Assembly: GCA_038246345.1 (NCBI GenBank)
Contig: JBBRWA010000016.1
Location: 1-36,368 of the forward strand
Origin: M3007 sp038246345
GTDB lineage: Bacteria > Bacteroidota > Bacteroidia > Chitinophagales > Saprospiraceae
Length of the DNA: 36,368 nt
Direction of reading: 5' to 3'
Below are positions 7,485 to 15,205 of this stretch, piece after piece; the first letter of the stretch is position 1, and each line of letters starts with the position of its first letter. The position numbers and the translations under genes were made by a program. The notes beneath the pieces are model-generated. The model saw only the letters and a program-made list of their open reading frames with translations. It did not search any database and was not told the origin of the DNA.

Positions 7485-9047
7485 TCATGGACGTGTTATT
7501 GCAATTTTTTTAACGATATAAGGTGAGCCAGGAATGTCTTTTTTTGTAATATGGACAAAATAAATTCCTGTAGTCCAATCGTCGGTATTAATTACCTGCA
7601 GGTTGTTGTAGTTGGGATTGGAATACATCAAACGTCCGAAGGCATCCTGTACCTGAACGGAGTACATTGCTTCAATTGAGCCTTCTATTTGGAAAAAATA
7701 ATGGACGGGGTTAGGATATATCTTTATATCATCGAGTTCAGGCAAGTCGTTAGTTTTAACAACCGAATTAATGACAATTGTATCCGAACAGTTGCTGTTG
7801 AAACAGCCGTTTTCGTCAATACTCAACACCCATACTGCTGAAATCCCATAAGGAGGAGGAGCCAAATCCACTTCTTTGAAGCCGGAACCGCTGATAAGGA
7901 TGTTCCCCGATGGCGTTATAGAACAGCCGTCCGAAAATCCCAAGGGAAATGAAAGCCCTAATACGTCATCTCTATATATTTTTTTCCAAATAAGTTCCCC
8001 ATTCACATTGTAACGTTCGACAAAATTATGTCCAACTTCAGTGGCAAAAGGGCTAAATTGAATGCCAATAAGATAATAATCTTCGCTATTAGGGTGGGGT
8101 AAAACTTGTACTACTTGTATAATGGTAGTATCCACAGCAGTACTGTACTCGGTACAACTATCTAATAGAGATGTTCCGAATAGATCAAAAGTTTGACGAC
8201 AGGATTGCACAGATGATAAATCATTTGATATAAATGTTTCGTTTACATGGGTTTTTTCAGCCAGAGGGAGCATCTTCCAATAAGTTGAAGAAGCGAAGGT
8301 TTTGTGCCATATTATCTGACCTTCCGCTGTGCAGCGCAGTAGCATTCTAGCATCTGACATACTATTCCAATCAATATAATATAAGGCTATGGTGAGATAA
8401 TTTTCGCCCAAAACCGCGTCTATGACACTATATTCACGATTGTTTAAAACCCCAGGGATTTCAATGATAAAACTATCTATTAGGTGACCAGTTTGAGACA
8501 ATTCATAACTTATAATTCTTTGAGAGTTAATGTCATATTGTATTCCCATCACATAAAAATTGTTGGAATTGGGTATTTTCAGTAATTGATCGCCTACAAA
8601 ATAACTATTGCTAGAAGCTGGTGTGTATTCCCATTGTTGCACCCCTGAATCATTCCATGAAAAAACCGTACCGCGTTGGGCATAATCGTTGTCTCGAAAT
8701 AATGCGGCACCTAATATCAAACTGTCCAGTAACAATAATGGGCCAGCAGAAAAAACTTGATAAAATGGTTCGACTGATATGACAGACTTATTTATGTGCC
8801 GACTCCAATTGATGCTCCCGTCTTTTTCAACTTTAGATATTGTTATGCCGGGCTCAAAAACATTGAATGGGTCATCTTTTCCATAGCCGAACACATTCCG
8901 GTAATTATATAGTGTCTCGTTATCTTCAGCCCAGTAAGAGGTTTGTATGAGCTGAGTATCTGCCAATGCATAGACATAAGAAAAATTTTGAGCATACGCG
9001 AGCATTTGTTGGCACAACAAAACAAAGAACACGGAGAAAACTTTCAT
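7485..9047 (-). CDS. Secreted T9SS-sorted protein of unknown function
   Basis: This product of about 520 residues begins MKVFSVFFVLLCQQMLAYAQ, a good signal peptide. An upstream in-frame ATG at 9119 would put 24 polar residues before it and is less likely. The body has repeated propeller-like strands (SWNDSGVQQWEY, RYNVNGELIWKKIY, ENGCFNSNCSD) resembling the delta-60 or PQQ-like repeats of secreted Bacteroidota proteins. The C-terminus (IKIYPNPVHYFFQIEG onwards, ending VKKIAITRP) is a type A T9SS sorting domain. It overlaps the following barrel-like gene by the ATGA junction at 7485-7488, so the two form an operon. The ligand is unknown. Confidence 0.85.
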   Translation of the reverse strand: MKVFSVFFVLLCQQMLAYAQNFSYVYALADTQLIQTSYWAEDNETLYNYRNVFGYGKDDPFNVFEPGITISKVEKDGSINWSRHINKSVISVEPFYQVFSAGPLLLLDSLILGAALFRDNDYAQRGTVFSWNDSGVQQWEYTPASSNSYFVGDQLLKIPNSNNFYVMGIQYDINSQRIISYELSQTGHLIDSFIIEIPGVLNNREYSVIDAVLGENYLTIALYYIDWNSMSDARMLLRCTAEGQIIWHKTFASSTYWKMLPLAEKTHVNETFISNDLSSVQSCRQTFDLFGTSLLDSCTEYSTAVDTTIIQVVQVLPHPNSEDYYLIGIQFSPFATEVGHNFVERYNVNGELIWKKIYRDDVLGLSFPLGFSDGCSITPSGNILISGSGFKEVDLAPPPYGISAVWVLSIDENGCFNSNCSDTIVINSVVKTNDLPELDDIKIYPNPVHYFFQIEGSIEAMYSVQVQDAFGRLMYSNPNYNNLQVINTDDWTTGIYFVHITKKDIPGSPYIVKKIAITRP

Positions 9048-9488
9048 GACGGTTGTTTTTATCGAATTAACATGATTTTTAGAAACATTCAAAGTAGAGA
9101 AATGTTGTGTCAGAGCCACAAAGCTCCCCTTCTGTTTTCTTTTCCATCTGTTTATGAACTATTATCACGTTCAGCAAATGGCATATGAATGTGGCAGCCC
9201 AATTCATATGCCATTTGCTGAACGCGGCAATAGTTCGAATTCTTTTGGGTTAGAGCAACGCCCAGAAAATTCATGATTCAGAAAGTCGTCTGGCAACCCT
9301 TAGAGCGACTGAAATCTATCCCTTTTCAATGTTTTGTGCAATTTTCTGCCTCTTCGTTTACAGGATAGCCACAGGATACAGTAGGTCTTCTCTACCTCAA
9401 AATCCAAGAACTAGTCTAATACATTTTCGCCGCACTAAGAGTTGCCAAACGGTTTTTGCTAAGTCTTAGAAATAGACAATAAGAATCA
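9048..9488. other. Intergenic region containing a long hairpin
   Basis: No gene is supported here. The notable object is the perfect 23-bp inverted repeat at 9168-9224. The remainder is unremarkable and lies downstream of the lipoprotein gene and upstream of the T9SS gene, both on the minus strand. Confidence 0.6.
9168..9224. repeat. Perfect 23-bp inverted repeat, 11-nt loop
   Basis: The left arm 9168-9190 and right arm 9202-9224 are exact reverse complements with the core GGCATATGAAT. Beyond them the sequence CTATT/AATAG pairs again, which gives a longer interrupted stem. There is no T run, so a non-terminator role such as a mobile-element end or recombination site is possible. Confidence 0.7.
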
Positions 9489-10352
9489 TTATACGCCCGG
9501 GAAAATTAACCACGAAGATATTCTATTTTTCCATTGCGACAATGGGCCTGTGAACGGGACAAAGAGTTTTCGAGTCCCTTGACTTAGCCTAACAGTTGTT
9601 GAGCGAGGATTCCAACTTTGCCAGGGGAATTTGATAAAAAAGGCATTGGGATAAGGCCGTAAGGTAATAGACCAAGTTCCTCCATTACTTAATCTTTCTG
9701 GTTCCCATGCTTCAGCGTTGTTTTCTAATATTATTGCAAGTGGGTTGAAGGAAAACCAAGTCGGAGCGGATACGACAAAAGCGGGGAAAAAGAAGTTTGT
9801 ATTACTGCAACTAGGAGATGCTGGGTTACAAGAGTTAATAAAAAATCGGGAACCCAAATATTGAAAATTATCTGGCCCATCGAAATTTTCTTCATACAAG
9901 TCATCTGCATAGGTCGAATACCAGATGGGGACTGAAGCATTTGCAGAAATACCAGCGCTATCTGCAACAAACCTTAATCTGTCTTCATAGTCCAACATTT
10001 TAGCTATTTTTACTCCGTTTAGATCGCCCCAATTTTCATATTCACTTTTTGACGAAAACATATGCCTATCTATCAACAGAATGGGGGTCGCGCTGCTGCC
10101 GCTGGATTCTTGGATTACATCGTGGGAGTGCCATGTTGTGTCTAACGAGGCATACATATTTAAACTTATCACTTCTCCATCAAGATGATAAGTAGTCACC
10201 CATTCTGGATCACTTCTTTGATTTACAATTGTACTGGTTGGTGCTTGAACATGGTTTGCCGGGTCGTCGGACTTTTGGCATGATTGAATCATAACTCCCA
10301 ATGAGAGAAGCATAAGACAGATAATCTGTGCGCTTGAAGAAATTTTAGTCAT
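9489..10352 (-). CDS. Predicted lipoprotein of unknown function
   Basis: The 287-residue product starts with a lipoprotein signal (MTKISSSAQIICLMLLSLGVMIQSC) whose lipobox ends at Cys25. It should be anchored to the inner or outer membrane, facing the periplasm or surface. The middle reads like a small inhibitor-type or beta-rich domain (DRHMFSSKSEYENWGDLNG), followed by a Cys pair (FINSCNPASPSCSN) and an aromatic-rich C-terminus. I do not recognise a family. It is the last gene of a minus-strand run: C39 remnant, HTH regulator, then this gene 139 bp further on. Whether they share a transcript is unclear. Confidence 0.75.
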   Translation of the reverse strand: MTKISSSAQIICLMLLSLGVMIQSCQKSDDPANHVQAPTSTIVNQRSDPEWVTTYHLDGEVISLNMYASLDTTWHSHDVIQESSGSSATPILLIDRHMFSSKSEYENWGDLNGVKIAKMLDYEDRLRFVADSAGISANASVPIWYSTYADDLYEENFDGPDNFQYLGSRFFINSCNPASPSCSNTNFFFPAFVVSAPTWFSFNPLAIILENNAEAWEPERLSNGGTWSITLRPYPNAFFIKFPWQSWNPRSTTVRLSQGTRKLFVPFTGPLSQWKNRISSWLIFPGV

Positions 10353-10491
10353 TTTAATGGTTGTTTAAATGTTAGGCCTCCCACCTCCGAGCTTTCAGCA
10401 TGAGCAAAATAGTTGGAAATGATGAGACAATTGGGATTCGAGTTCTAATAGTTCGGCTCCTCCACCCCTCACTCGCGCGAACTGCAAAAGG

Positions 10492-10833
10492 TCAAGAAGC
10501 ACTACAAAGGTGCGTACCCCCACTGCCAGAATCTGTCAGTTCAGAAAAAAGGTCTGATTCTTTTTGCCCGCCCTTAATGGATAGGAGTTTTTCAGAACCT
10601 ACTATGATTGAAATATCCAGCTTCACGGCCTCTAAATAATAATAGGTGTTAACTTGCCGATCATAGGCAATTGGGAAGCCTTGAGCGCGCAGGTCAGAAA
10701 TAAGGCGATATACATCGCGCTCGCAACAACCCATTCGGGAGGCGAATTGTTCTGGAGTTCCGGTAGCGCGGGTGCGGATGAGGTTATCAACCCGCTGAAG
10801 GAGAAAGAAGCCGTCGAAGATTTTGATTTTCAT
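10492..10833 (-). CDS. Small HTH transcriptional regulator
   Basis: The 113-residue protein carries an N-terminal winged HTH of the HTH_11/DeoR-like type: QRVDNLIRTRATGTPEQFASRMG, then the recognition helix region ERDVYRLISDLRAQG and the wing FPIAYDRQVNTYYYLE. Bacteroidota encode many such small single-domain regulators, often beside peptide-export or secreted-protein genes. The C-terminal 40 residues after the wing are low in recognisable structure. It starts 30 bp downstream of the C39 remnant on the same strand, so the two probably form one operon. It may have controlled the transporter that is now broken. Confidence 0.75.
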   Translation of the reverse strand: MKIKIFDGFFLLQRVDNLIRTRATGTPEQFASRMGCCERDVYRLISDLRAQGFPIAYDRQVNTYYYLEAVKLDISIIVGSEKLLSIKGGQKESDLFSELTDSGSGGTHLCSAS

Positions 10834-10862
10834 GAGGAAAGTCGGTTTATGTGATAGTTTGT

Positions 10863-11378
10863 TCAGATTCCCAATTCCAATTGGTCTTTCATGAGGTGAA
10901 AATATGGTACGCGTTTGGCCACCAATTCCTCAGGATTACCTTGTTCAATCATACAACCCTTATCTAATACTACTATTTGGTCGGCATCGCTGACCCATGA
11001 TTTTTCAAAATCTTTATGCAATAGCTTAAACTTGCCCGCAAAAGGGTCGGCCAACCATACATGACGGCGATTAGCTTTGTAAATGACCACAAAATGCTGT
11101 TGGTTCCAATGTGCAATACAAGGGAGCGGAGCTGTCAATAGGCATGCAGTGCCTTGGCCTGTATCTAAAGACACTTTAACGGTTATTGACCGAAACCCAA
11201 TGCTTTCGGCGGCTTCCATGATGCCTTTAGCAGACACCCCTTCGAGGCTTATATAACTGCGCTCTCGTAAGTAGGTAAGTGGATAATTTCGCCCGTATGC
11301 AGCAGCTACCATCATCAGGCAGGCAGGGCCACAGTCCATAGAGTCGCGTTGGCGGTAAAAGGGAAAGAATATTGGCAT
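10863..11378 (-). pseudogene. C39 peptidase-ABC transporter gene with large internal deletion
   Basis: The 171-residue frame joins two ends of a peptidase-containing ABC transporter. Residues 1-130 are a C39 leader-peptidase domain with Gln10, Cys16 (DCGPACL), His95 (QQHFVV) and Asp111 (LADPF) in the expected places of the catalytic site. Residues 131-171 (DADQIVVLDKGCMIEQG, then EELVAKRVPYFHLMKDQ) are the extreme C-terminus of an ABC ATPase, after the H-loop. The transmembrane domain, Walker A, signature motif and Walker B, normally about 550 residues, are absent, and the junction is in frame. The gene can no longer export a peptide, although the peptidase could still fold. No double-glycine leader peptide is visible nearby. 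The minus-strand promoter-like box lies at 11485. It is probably a remnant of a bacteriocin or peptide export locus. Confidence 0.82.
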
Positions 11379-11755
11379 GAGGTGTAATTTTTTGGGGTAC
11401 TACCAGCGAGTGAACGGCAAAAGGAACGTCTTCAACATTGGCGGGTAGTATGTGTTTTACAAAAAATCAGCATGAACCGTAATTCAAAGGTATGTCTTTG
11501 AATTTAAAATTTTGTATATTTCGGAATATTAGTTTCAATATGTTTTATATTATAGAACTATATTTTTAATTTATAATAATTTCAAAATATAATACCCCCC
11601 CCCCCCGATTAATTTAACGTTTTTTCAAAATGATATTTGGAACTTAATATTTTGGTTTATAGGAACAGGGAAATTCGGTTTGCGCTATGCCCGCCTGCCA
11701 CAGGTGAAACTCGGGAATGGCTGCGTTGTGCTTCCTGTAGCGATGTTCGCTTCCG
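11379..11755. other. AT-rich intergenic region with poly-C tract
   Basis: This is the most AT-rich part of the window, especially 11500-11660, and it is interrupted by a run of 12 C at 11595-11606. I find no gene. A peptide precursor for the C39 system could once have been here, but no double-glycine leader is visible in either strand. The right end runs into the orphan sorting domain. Confidence 0.6.
11482..11503 (-). promoter_or_regulatory. Possible promoter/operator of the C39-HTH operon
   Basis: On the minus strand TACCTTTG (11485-11492) matches the -7 consensus TAnnTTTG. It is embedded in a perfect 8-bp inverted repeat, ATTCAAAG and CTTTGAAT with 6 bp between. An inverted repeat over a -7 box is a natural operator position, possibly for the HTH protein. 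No -33 box is found at the usual spacing. Confidence 0.35.
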
Positions 11756-12007
11756 AAAAATTACCCGAACCCATTCCGGGGCCAAACGACCTTCGCTTTC
11801 AAAGTGAATCAGCCGACAAAAGCGACTTTGCGTATCTTTAATGCACAAGGCAGTTATGTGGCAACCGCATTTACAGGTAACCTTACTGAAGGGGAATTTG
11901 AGCATGTTTGGGACGGTGGCAGCTTGCCAGTAGGCTTGTACATCGCCAACCTGTATGACTCCAACGGCAATTTGCTGCAATCGGGGAAACTCTTGAAATC
12001 AGAATAA
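11756..12007 (+). pseudogene. Orphan T9SS sorting domain from a DUF4331 gene
   Basis: The frame from 11756 reads KNYPNPFRGQTTFAFKV and continues to LLQSGKLLKSE, stop at 12005-12007. It is almost the same as the last 83 residues of DUF4331 protein B, at both protein and DNA level. An in-frame TAG at 11738-11740 closes it upstream, and no DUF4331 core or signal peptide precedes it. A GTG at 11804 is the only possible start and would give a useless fragment. A terminator homologous to that of protein B follows, so the duplicated unit included the 3' flank. It may be the missing end of DUF4331 protein A or the last trace of a third copy. Confidence 0.88.
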
Positions 12008-12035
12008 CGGGAATAGCATATTATTTTGAACATGC

Positions 12036-12075
12036 AAAAACAGGTCTCCAGATTCGTCTGCGGGGCCTGTTTTTA
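12036..12075 (+). terminator. Terminator behind the orphan sorting domain
   Basis: AAAAACAGGTC pairs with GGCCTGTTTTT with one G-T pair, followed by further T. It is clearly homologous to the terminator at 6028 in both sequence and position relative to the sorting-domain stop codon. Confidence 0.75.
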
Positions 12076-12191
12076 TTTACAGCCCCCACCCAACCTATAG
12101 ATGGAAATGGGCATCTTATCTCTATACACGGCAATTAAACAATACTGCCTGCCGGATGATATGTAGCTTATTACATTCTAAAACTCAAACT

Positions 12192-12359
12192 ATGAAAATT
12201 TCAAAATCTTTGCTTCAAGCCATTGCTGTGGCTGTTGCCATCAGTACCACTGTAAGTGCCTGTACGAAGGACAATAGCACAAACCCTAACGATGAGGGCA
12301 TCAAAAAAAAGAACAAGGTTGACAACTACCATGACTGCCCGGGTTGCGGGATGGGATAA
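12192..12359 (+). CDS. Candidate MNIO-class RiPP precursor, lipoprotein-like, CxxC tail
   Basis: The 55-residue product starts MKISKSLLQAIAVAVAIS and has a lipobox Val-Ser-Ala-Cys ending at Cys24. A polar, Asn- and Lys-rich spacer follows, then the short tail HDCPGCGMG with Cys49 and Cys52. The stop codon overlaps the next ATG (TAATG at 12357-12361), so it is coupled to a DUF692/MNIO gene. MNIO enzymes modify cysteines in ribosomal peptides, and their precursors are often small and Cys-bearing, some with signal peptides (bufferin type). The Met-Lys signal, spacer and CPxCGMG end also recall chryseobasin-related precursors of Bacteroidota; that recall is from memory. The tail cysteines are the likely modified core. 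A plain small lipoprotein is the alternative. ATG 12192 is chosen over an upstream in-frame ATG at 12156 because it opens the signal peptide. Confidence 0.8.
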   Translation: MKISKSLLQAIAVAVAISTTVSACTKDNSTNPNDEGIKKKNKVDNYHDCPGCGMG

Positions 12360-13483
12360 TGTCAAAAATTCTGCCCTCCATCGCTTGTAACCTGGATGCC
12401 AATATTTTGCTGGCAGCGCTACCGCTATTCGAGGCGGAAAAGGTGCAAGCGATCGAGTGGGCGTTCGACACACTTTTCAAACAGGAATCCATGCCTGATT
12501 GGTTTTTGGAGCTGCTACAATCATGTGGTGAGCAAGGAAGACTGATCGGGCACGGTGTTTTTTTCTCCCTGTTTTCCGGAAAATGGTTGCCCGAACAGCA
12601 GCAATGGCTGGATCAATTGCAACAATTGTCGAAACGCTTTCAATTCGACCATATCACAGAACACTTCGGCTTCCTCACCGGAGAAGATTTCCATAAAGGC
12701 GCACCCATCAGCATCCCTTTTACAGCCACTACGCTGGCCTTGGGGCAGGATCGGCTGAAAAGGATTCAAGCTGCCTGCAATTGTCCGGTCGGGCTCGAAA
12801 ACTTGGCTTTTTCCTATTCACTGGAAGAAGTGAAAAGACACGGCGAATTTTTGGACAAATTGATGGACAGCGTCAATGGCTTTATCATCCTCGACCTCCA
12901 CAATCTGTATTGCCAACTCCAAAATTTCGACCTTGAATTGGCCGATGTGATCCGTTTTTACCCGCTGGAAAAAGTGCGGGAGATACACATTTCTGGAGGA
13001 AGTTGGGAGGGCTCGCTTGTGGCACCCGATAAAAGCATCCGGCGCGACACCCATGATGAGGCCGTGCCAAGTGCTGTTTTTGAGCTGCTACAGTCAGTTA
13101 TGCCGCTATGCCCCAATTTGAAATATGTCGTGTTGGAACAACTTGGAGTCGGCTTGGAAACAGAACAAAGCCGGGAGCAGTTTCGCCGCGATTTTATACA
13201 GATGGAAGCGCTAGTTACAGCCCATCACGACAAGCGCAGCCCCCAGCAAATCCAGGCCTTTTCTCCTCCATCCAATATTTCATTTCCAGATACGCCCATA
13301 GAAGACCACCTGCTGTACGCCCAACAATTGCAGTTGTCTAAAATCCTGGAAAACGCCGGGTCGCTGGAATCGGCCCAACAACAGCTACAAACTTCCGCAC
13401 TCGCCAATTCTGATTGGGAAATCGAGCAATGGCAGCCTTATATGCTGGAAACGGCTTTGGCTATTGCGCAGAAGTGGCGCTAA
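12359..13483 (+). CDS. DUF692 / MNIO multinuclear iron oxidase, RiPP-modifying
   Basis: The 374-residue protein carries the TIM-barrel metal-site motifs of DUF692: GHG with His65, TEH with His102, LEN with Glu147, LDLHN with Asp179 and Asn182, EIHISG with His210, DTHD with Asp230 and His232, and VLEQ with Glu260. Such enzymes use iron and oxygen to rebuild cysteine residues (MbnB, TglH, ChrH). Two canonical positions differ: the usual EVHxENY start reads AIEWAFD, and the His after EIHLAG is Gly. The last 85 or so residues form a Gln-rich helical extension beyond the barrel that may serve peptide binding. No separate partner protein (MbnC, TglI or BufC type) is seen. The start at 12359 overlaps the precursor stop. 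The substrate is almost certainly the 55-residue peptide; the exact chemistry is unknown. Confidence 0.88.
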   Translation: MSKILPSIACNLDANILLAALPLFEAEKVQAIEWAFDTLFKQESMPDWFLELLQSCGEQGRLIGHGVFFSLFSGKWLPEQQQWLDQLQQLSKRFQFDHITEHFGFLTGEDFHKGAPISIPFTATTLALGQDRLKRIQAACNCPVGLENLAFSYSLEEVKRHGEFLDKLMDSVNGFIILDLHNLYCQLQNFDLELADVIRFYPLEKVREIHISGGSWEGSLVAPDKSIRRDTHDEAVPSAVFELLQSVMPLCPNLKYVVLEQLGVGLETEQSREQFRRDFIQMEALVTAHHDKRSPQQIQAFSPPSNISFPDTPIEDHLLYAQQLQLSKILENAGSLESAQQQLQTSALANSDWEIEQWQPYMLETALAIAQKWR

Positions 13484-13533
13484 AAGGAGCGTTTACTTCC
13501 GTAATTAAGCCGCGAAAAGCGCGGTATATTCGT

Positions 13534-13541
13534 TACGTTTG
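13534..13541 (+). promoter_or_regulatory. Bacteroidota -7 box before the T9SS gene
   Basis: TACGTTTG fits TAnnTTTG exactly and is followed by C. It lies 47 bp before the chosen start at 13581 and separates this gene from the MNIO unit. No TTTG occurs at the -33 spacing. Confidence 0.4.
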
Positions 13542-13580
13542 CAGGATCTACTTCTTCCAACGAATAAACTACGAATGAAC

Positions 13581-15116
13581 ATGAAAACGAACTTCCTCTC
13601 CTTCGCTTTGATGCTGGCTTCTGCTACAGCCTTCGCTCAAATTCAATTGGAGCACACTTACCCAATAGGCTGGCTCACACGGGTAAATTTAGATGTCAGC
13701 GGCGAGCGATATATGTGGGTTTCCAATTCGCAGCCCTACATTGTACGCGTGTTTGATGCCGACCACACCGATCCAGGCATTTCGTTTGACCCATTTGGCT
13801 CCAACAACGCCCTAAGATTCGCAGATATACCTTTCCTTTCCGAAAAACTGCTGGACAACGATCCTGAAATGGAACTCCTCGCTCCGTGGTATTACGATGG
13901 AGAAGATGTATTTGGAACTAAGCTCGTCCAGGAATCTGGAGCAGTAAGTGATTTCTTTAGCAGTTCCTTCAGGGCTTCATTGGTACCTACGCCTAAATTG
14001 ATCTGCTTCCGAAAGGTTTACGCCTTGCCAGGATTAGCGTTGGAGCATGATTACGATGATTTTTATGAAATCCGACGCATTGTATTTCCCATAGACGGTG
14101 AGCGATATTTGTTGTCCAAAAGGTATTCAAACTATGACGGTATCCATGTTTACGATGCCGCGCACAACTGGGTGAAGACATTTGATACGGCATTGGGCGA
14201 CCAACCCCTGGGTTCCATTTCCCAAACGAATTACAATGACGATGCCTTGTTGGAGGTTGCGGGGAAAGTTTATTTGCCAACACCAGATGCCAATGGCAAT
14301 AATGTGCTTTATCAGGTCATTCAGGAGGACGGCACGGTTTTACTCAGCGAGCCGTGTATCGATTGGGGGTACTCCTCTGTCGGTATTATCCTGAAATATT
14401 ACAGCGCACCTGGGCAGCTTACAACCAAAGTTCTGGATACCAAATCTTATGCCTTGCTGCATACCTTTCTGGGGAAGGTTGGGCCATTTTCGCCTGATGG
14501 CATAAAAAATTATTTCAGGCTCGATGCAGGTTCAAGTGACACCTTAGTAATTTATGATGGTGATACATATATTGCCAAAAGCATCTCCTTAGGCTATAAT
14601 GTGAGCACAATGCAATTTGCCCGAAACCGCTTTGAAAAAACTGGAAAACTTGAAATCTTTTTCAATGTTCCTGCTGGGCCAGCTTCTTCCATAAAGAAGA
14701 TTGTTTGGATCGATGAAGACGGTATTATATTGCATACTTTTGAAAATGCTACCAGCGCCATTATTGACAAACAACCCGGGATGCAGGACAAACTGTTTGT
14801 TCGATATCCCGATAGCATCCAAGTTTATCATTTTTCATCCCCAAGCAGTACCAGTCCCGGTATGCCGGAAGCCATTACAATGTCAGCTGCTCCCAACCCG
14901 TTTTCCAATACGATTGAGTTGACATTCCCCAGCACAGGCGATTATGCGGTTAGGGTTACAAACCTTGTCGGACAGTGTATTTTGACGCAAATGGTTAAGG
15001 GTCAGGGAAAAACGACATTGAACGTTCCCTCAAATGCTGCAAACGGTATCTACTTCATTGATATCGAAGGAAAAAAGCTCCAAAAGTGCATTCGAGTGAT
15101 AAAGGCCTGGCATTGA
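13581..15116 (+). CDS. Secreted T9SS-sorted protein of unknown function
   Basis: The 511-residue product begins MKTNFLSFALMLASATAFAQ, a signal peptide. ATG 13575, two codons earlier, is equally possible. The central part has no domain I recognise; it mixes beta-rich segments with repeated DGxxIL and HTF strands (for example WIDEDGIILHTFEN), possibly a propeller. The C-terminus from SAAPNPFSNTIELTF to VIKAWH is a type A T9SS sorting domain. It lies 97 bp after the MNIO gene, behind its own -7 box, so it is probably a separate transcript. A link with the RiPP system is possible but unproven. Confidence 0.82.
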   Translation: MKTNFLSFALMLASATAFAQIQLEHTYPIGWLTRVNLDVSGERYMWVSNSQPYIVRVFDADHTDPGISFDPFGSNNALRFADIPFLSEKLLDNDPEMELLAPWYYDGEDVFGTKLVQESGAVSDFFSSSFRASLVPTPKLICFRKVYALPGLALEHDYDDFYEIRRIVFPIDGERYLLSKRYSNYDGIHVYDAAHNWVKTFDTALGDQPLGSISQTNYNDDALLEVAGKVYLPTPDANGNNVLYQVIQEDGTVLLSEPCIDWGYSSVGIILKYYSAPGQLTTKVLDTKSYALLHTFLGKVGPFSPDGIKNYFRLDAGSSDTLVIYDGDTYIAKSISLGYNVSTMQFARNRFEKTGKLEIFFNVPAGPASSIKKIVWIDEDGIILHTFENATSAIIDKQPGMQDKLFVRYPDSIQVYHFSSPSSTSPGMPEAITMSAAPNPFSNTIELTFPSTGDYAVRVTNLVGQCILTQMVKGQGKTTLNVPSNAANGIYFIDIEGKKLQKCIRVIKAWH

Positions 15117-15205
15117 GGTTCGGAAAAAATAGGTGGTCGCTTGTTTGGTAATTTTTCCCAAATTTGCGGGCATTGGACACAAACACCTAATTTTTCCTGA
15201 AACTC

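Noticed and set aside
10863..12359. C39 peptidase as the protease for the MNIO precursor
   Set aside because: The precursor has a lipoprotein signal and no double-glycine leader, the genes are on opposite strands, and the transporter is broken.
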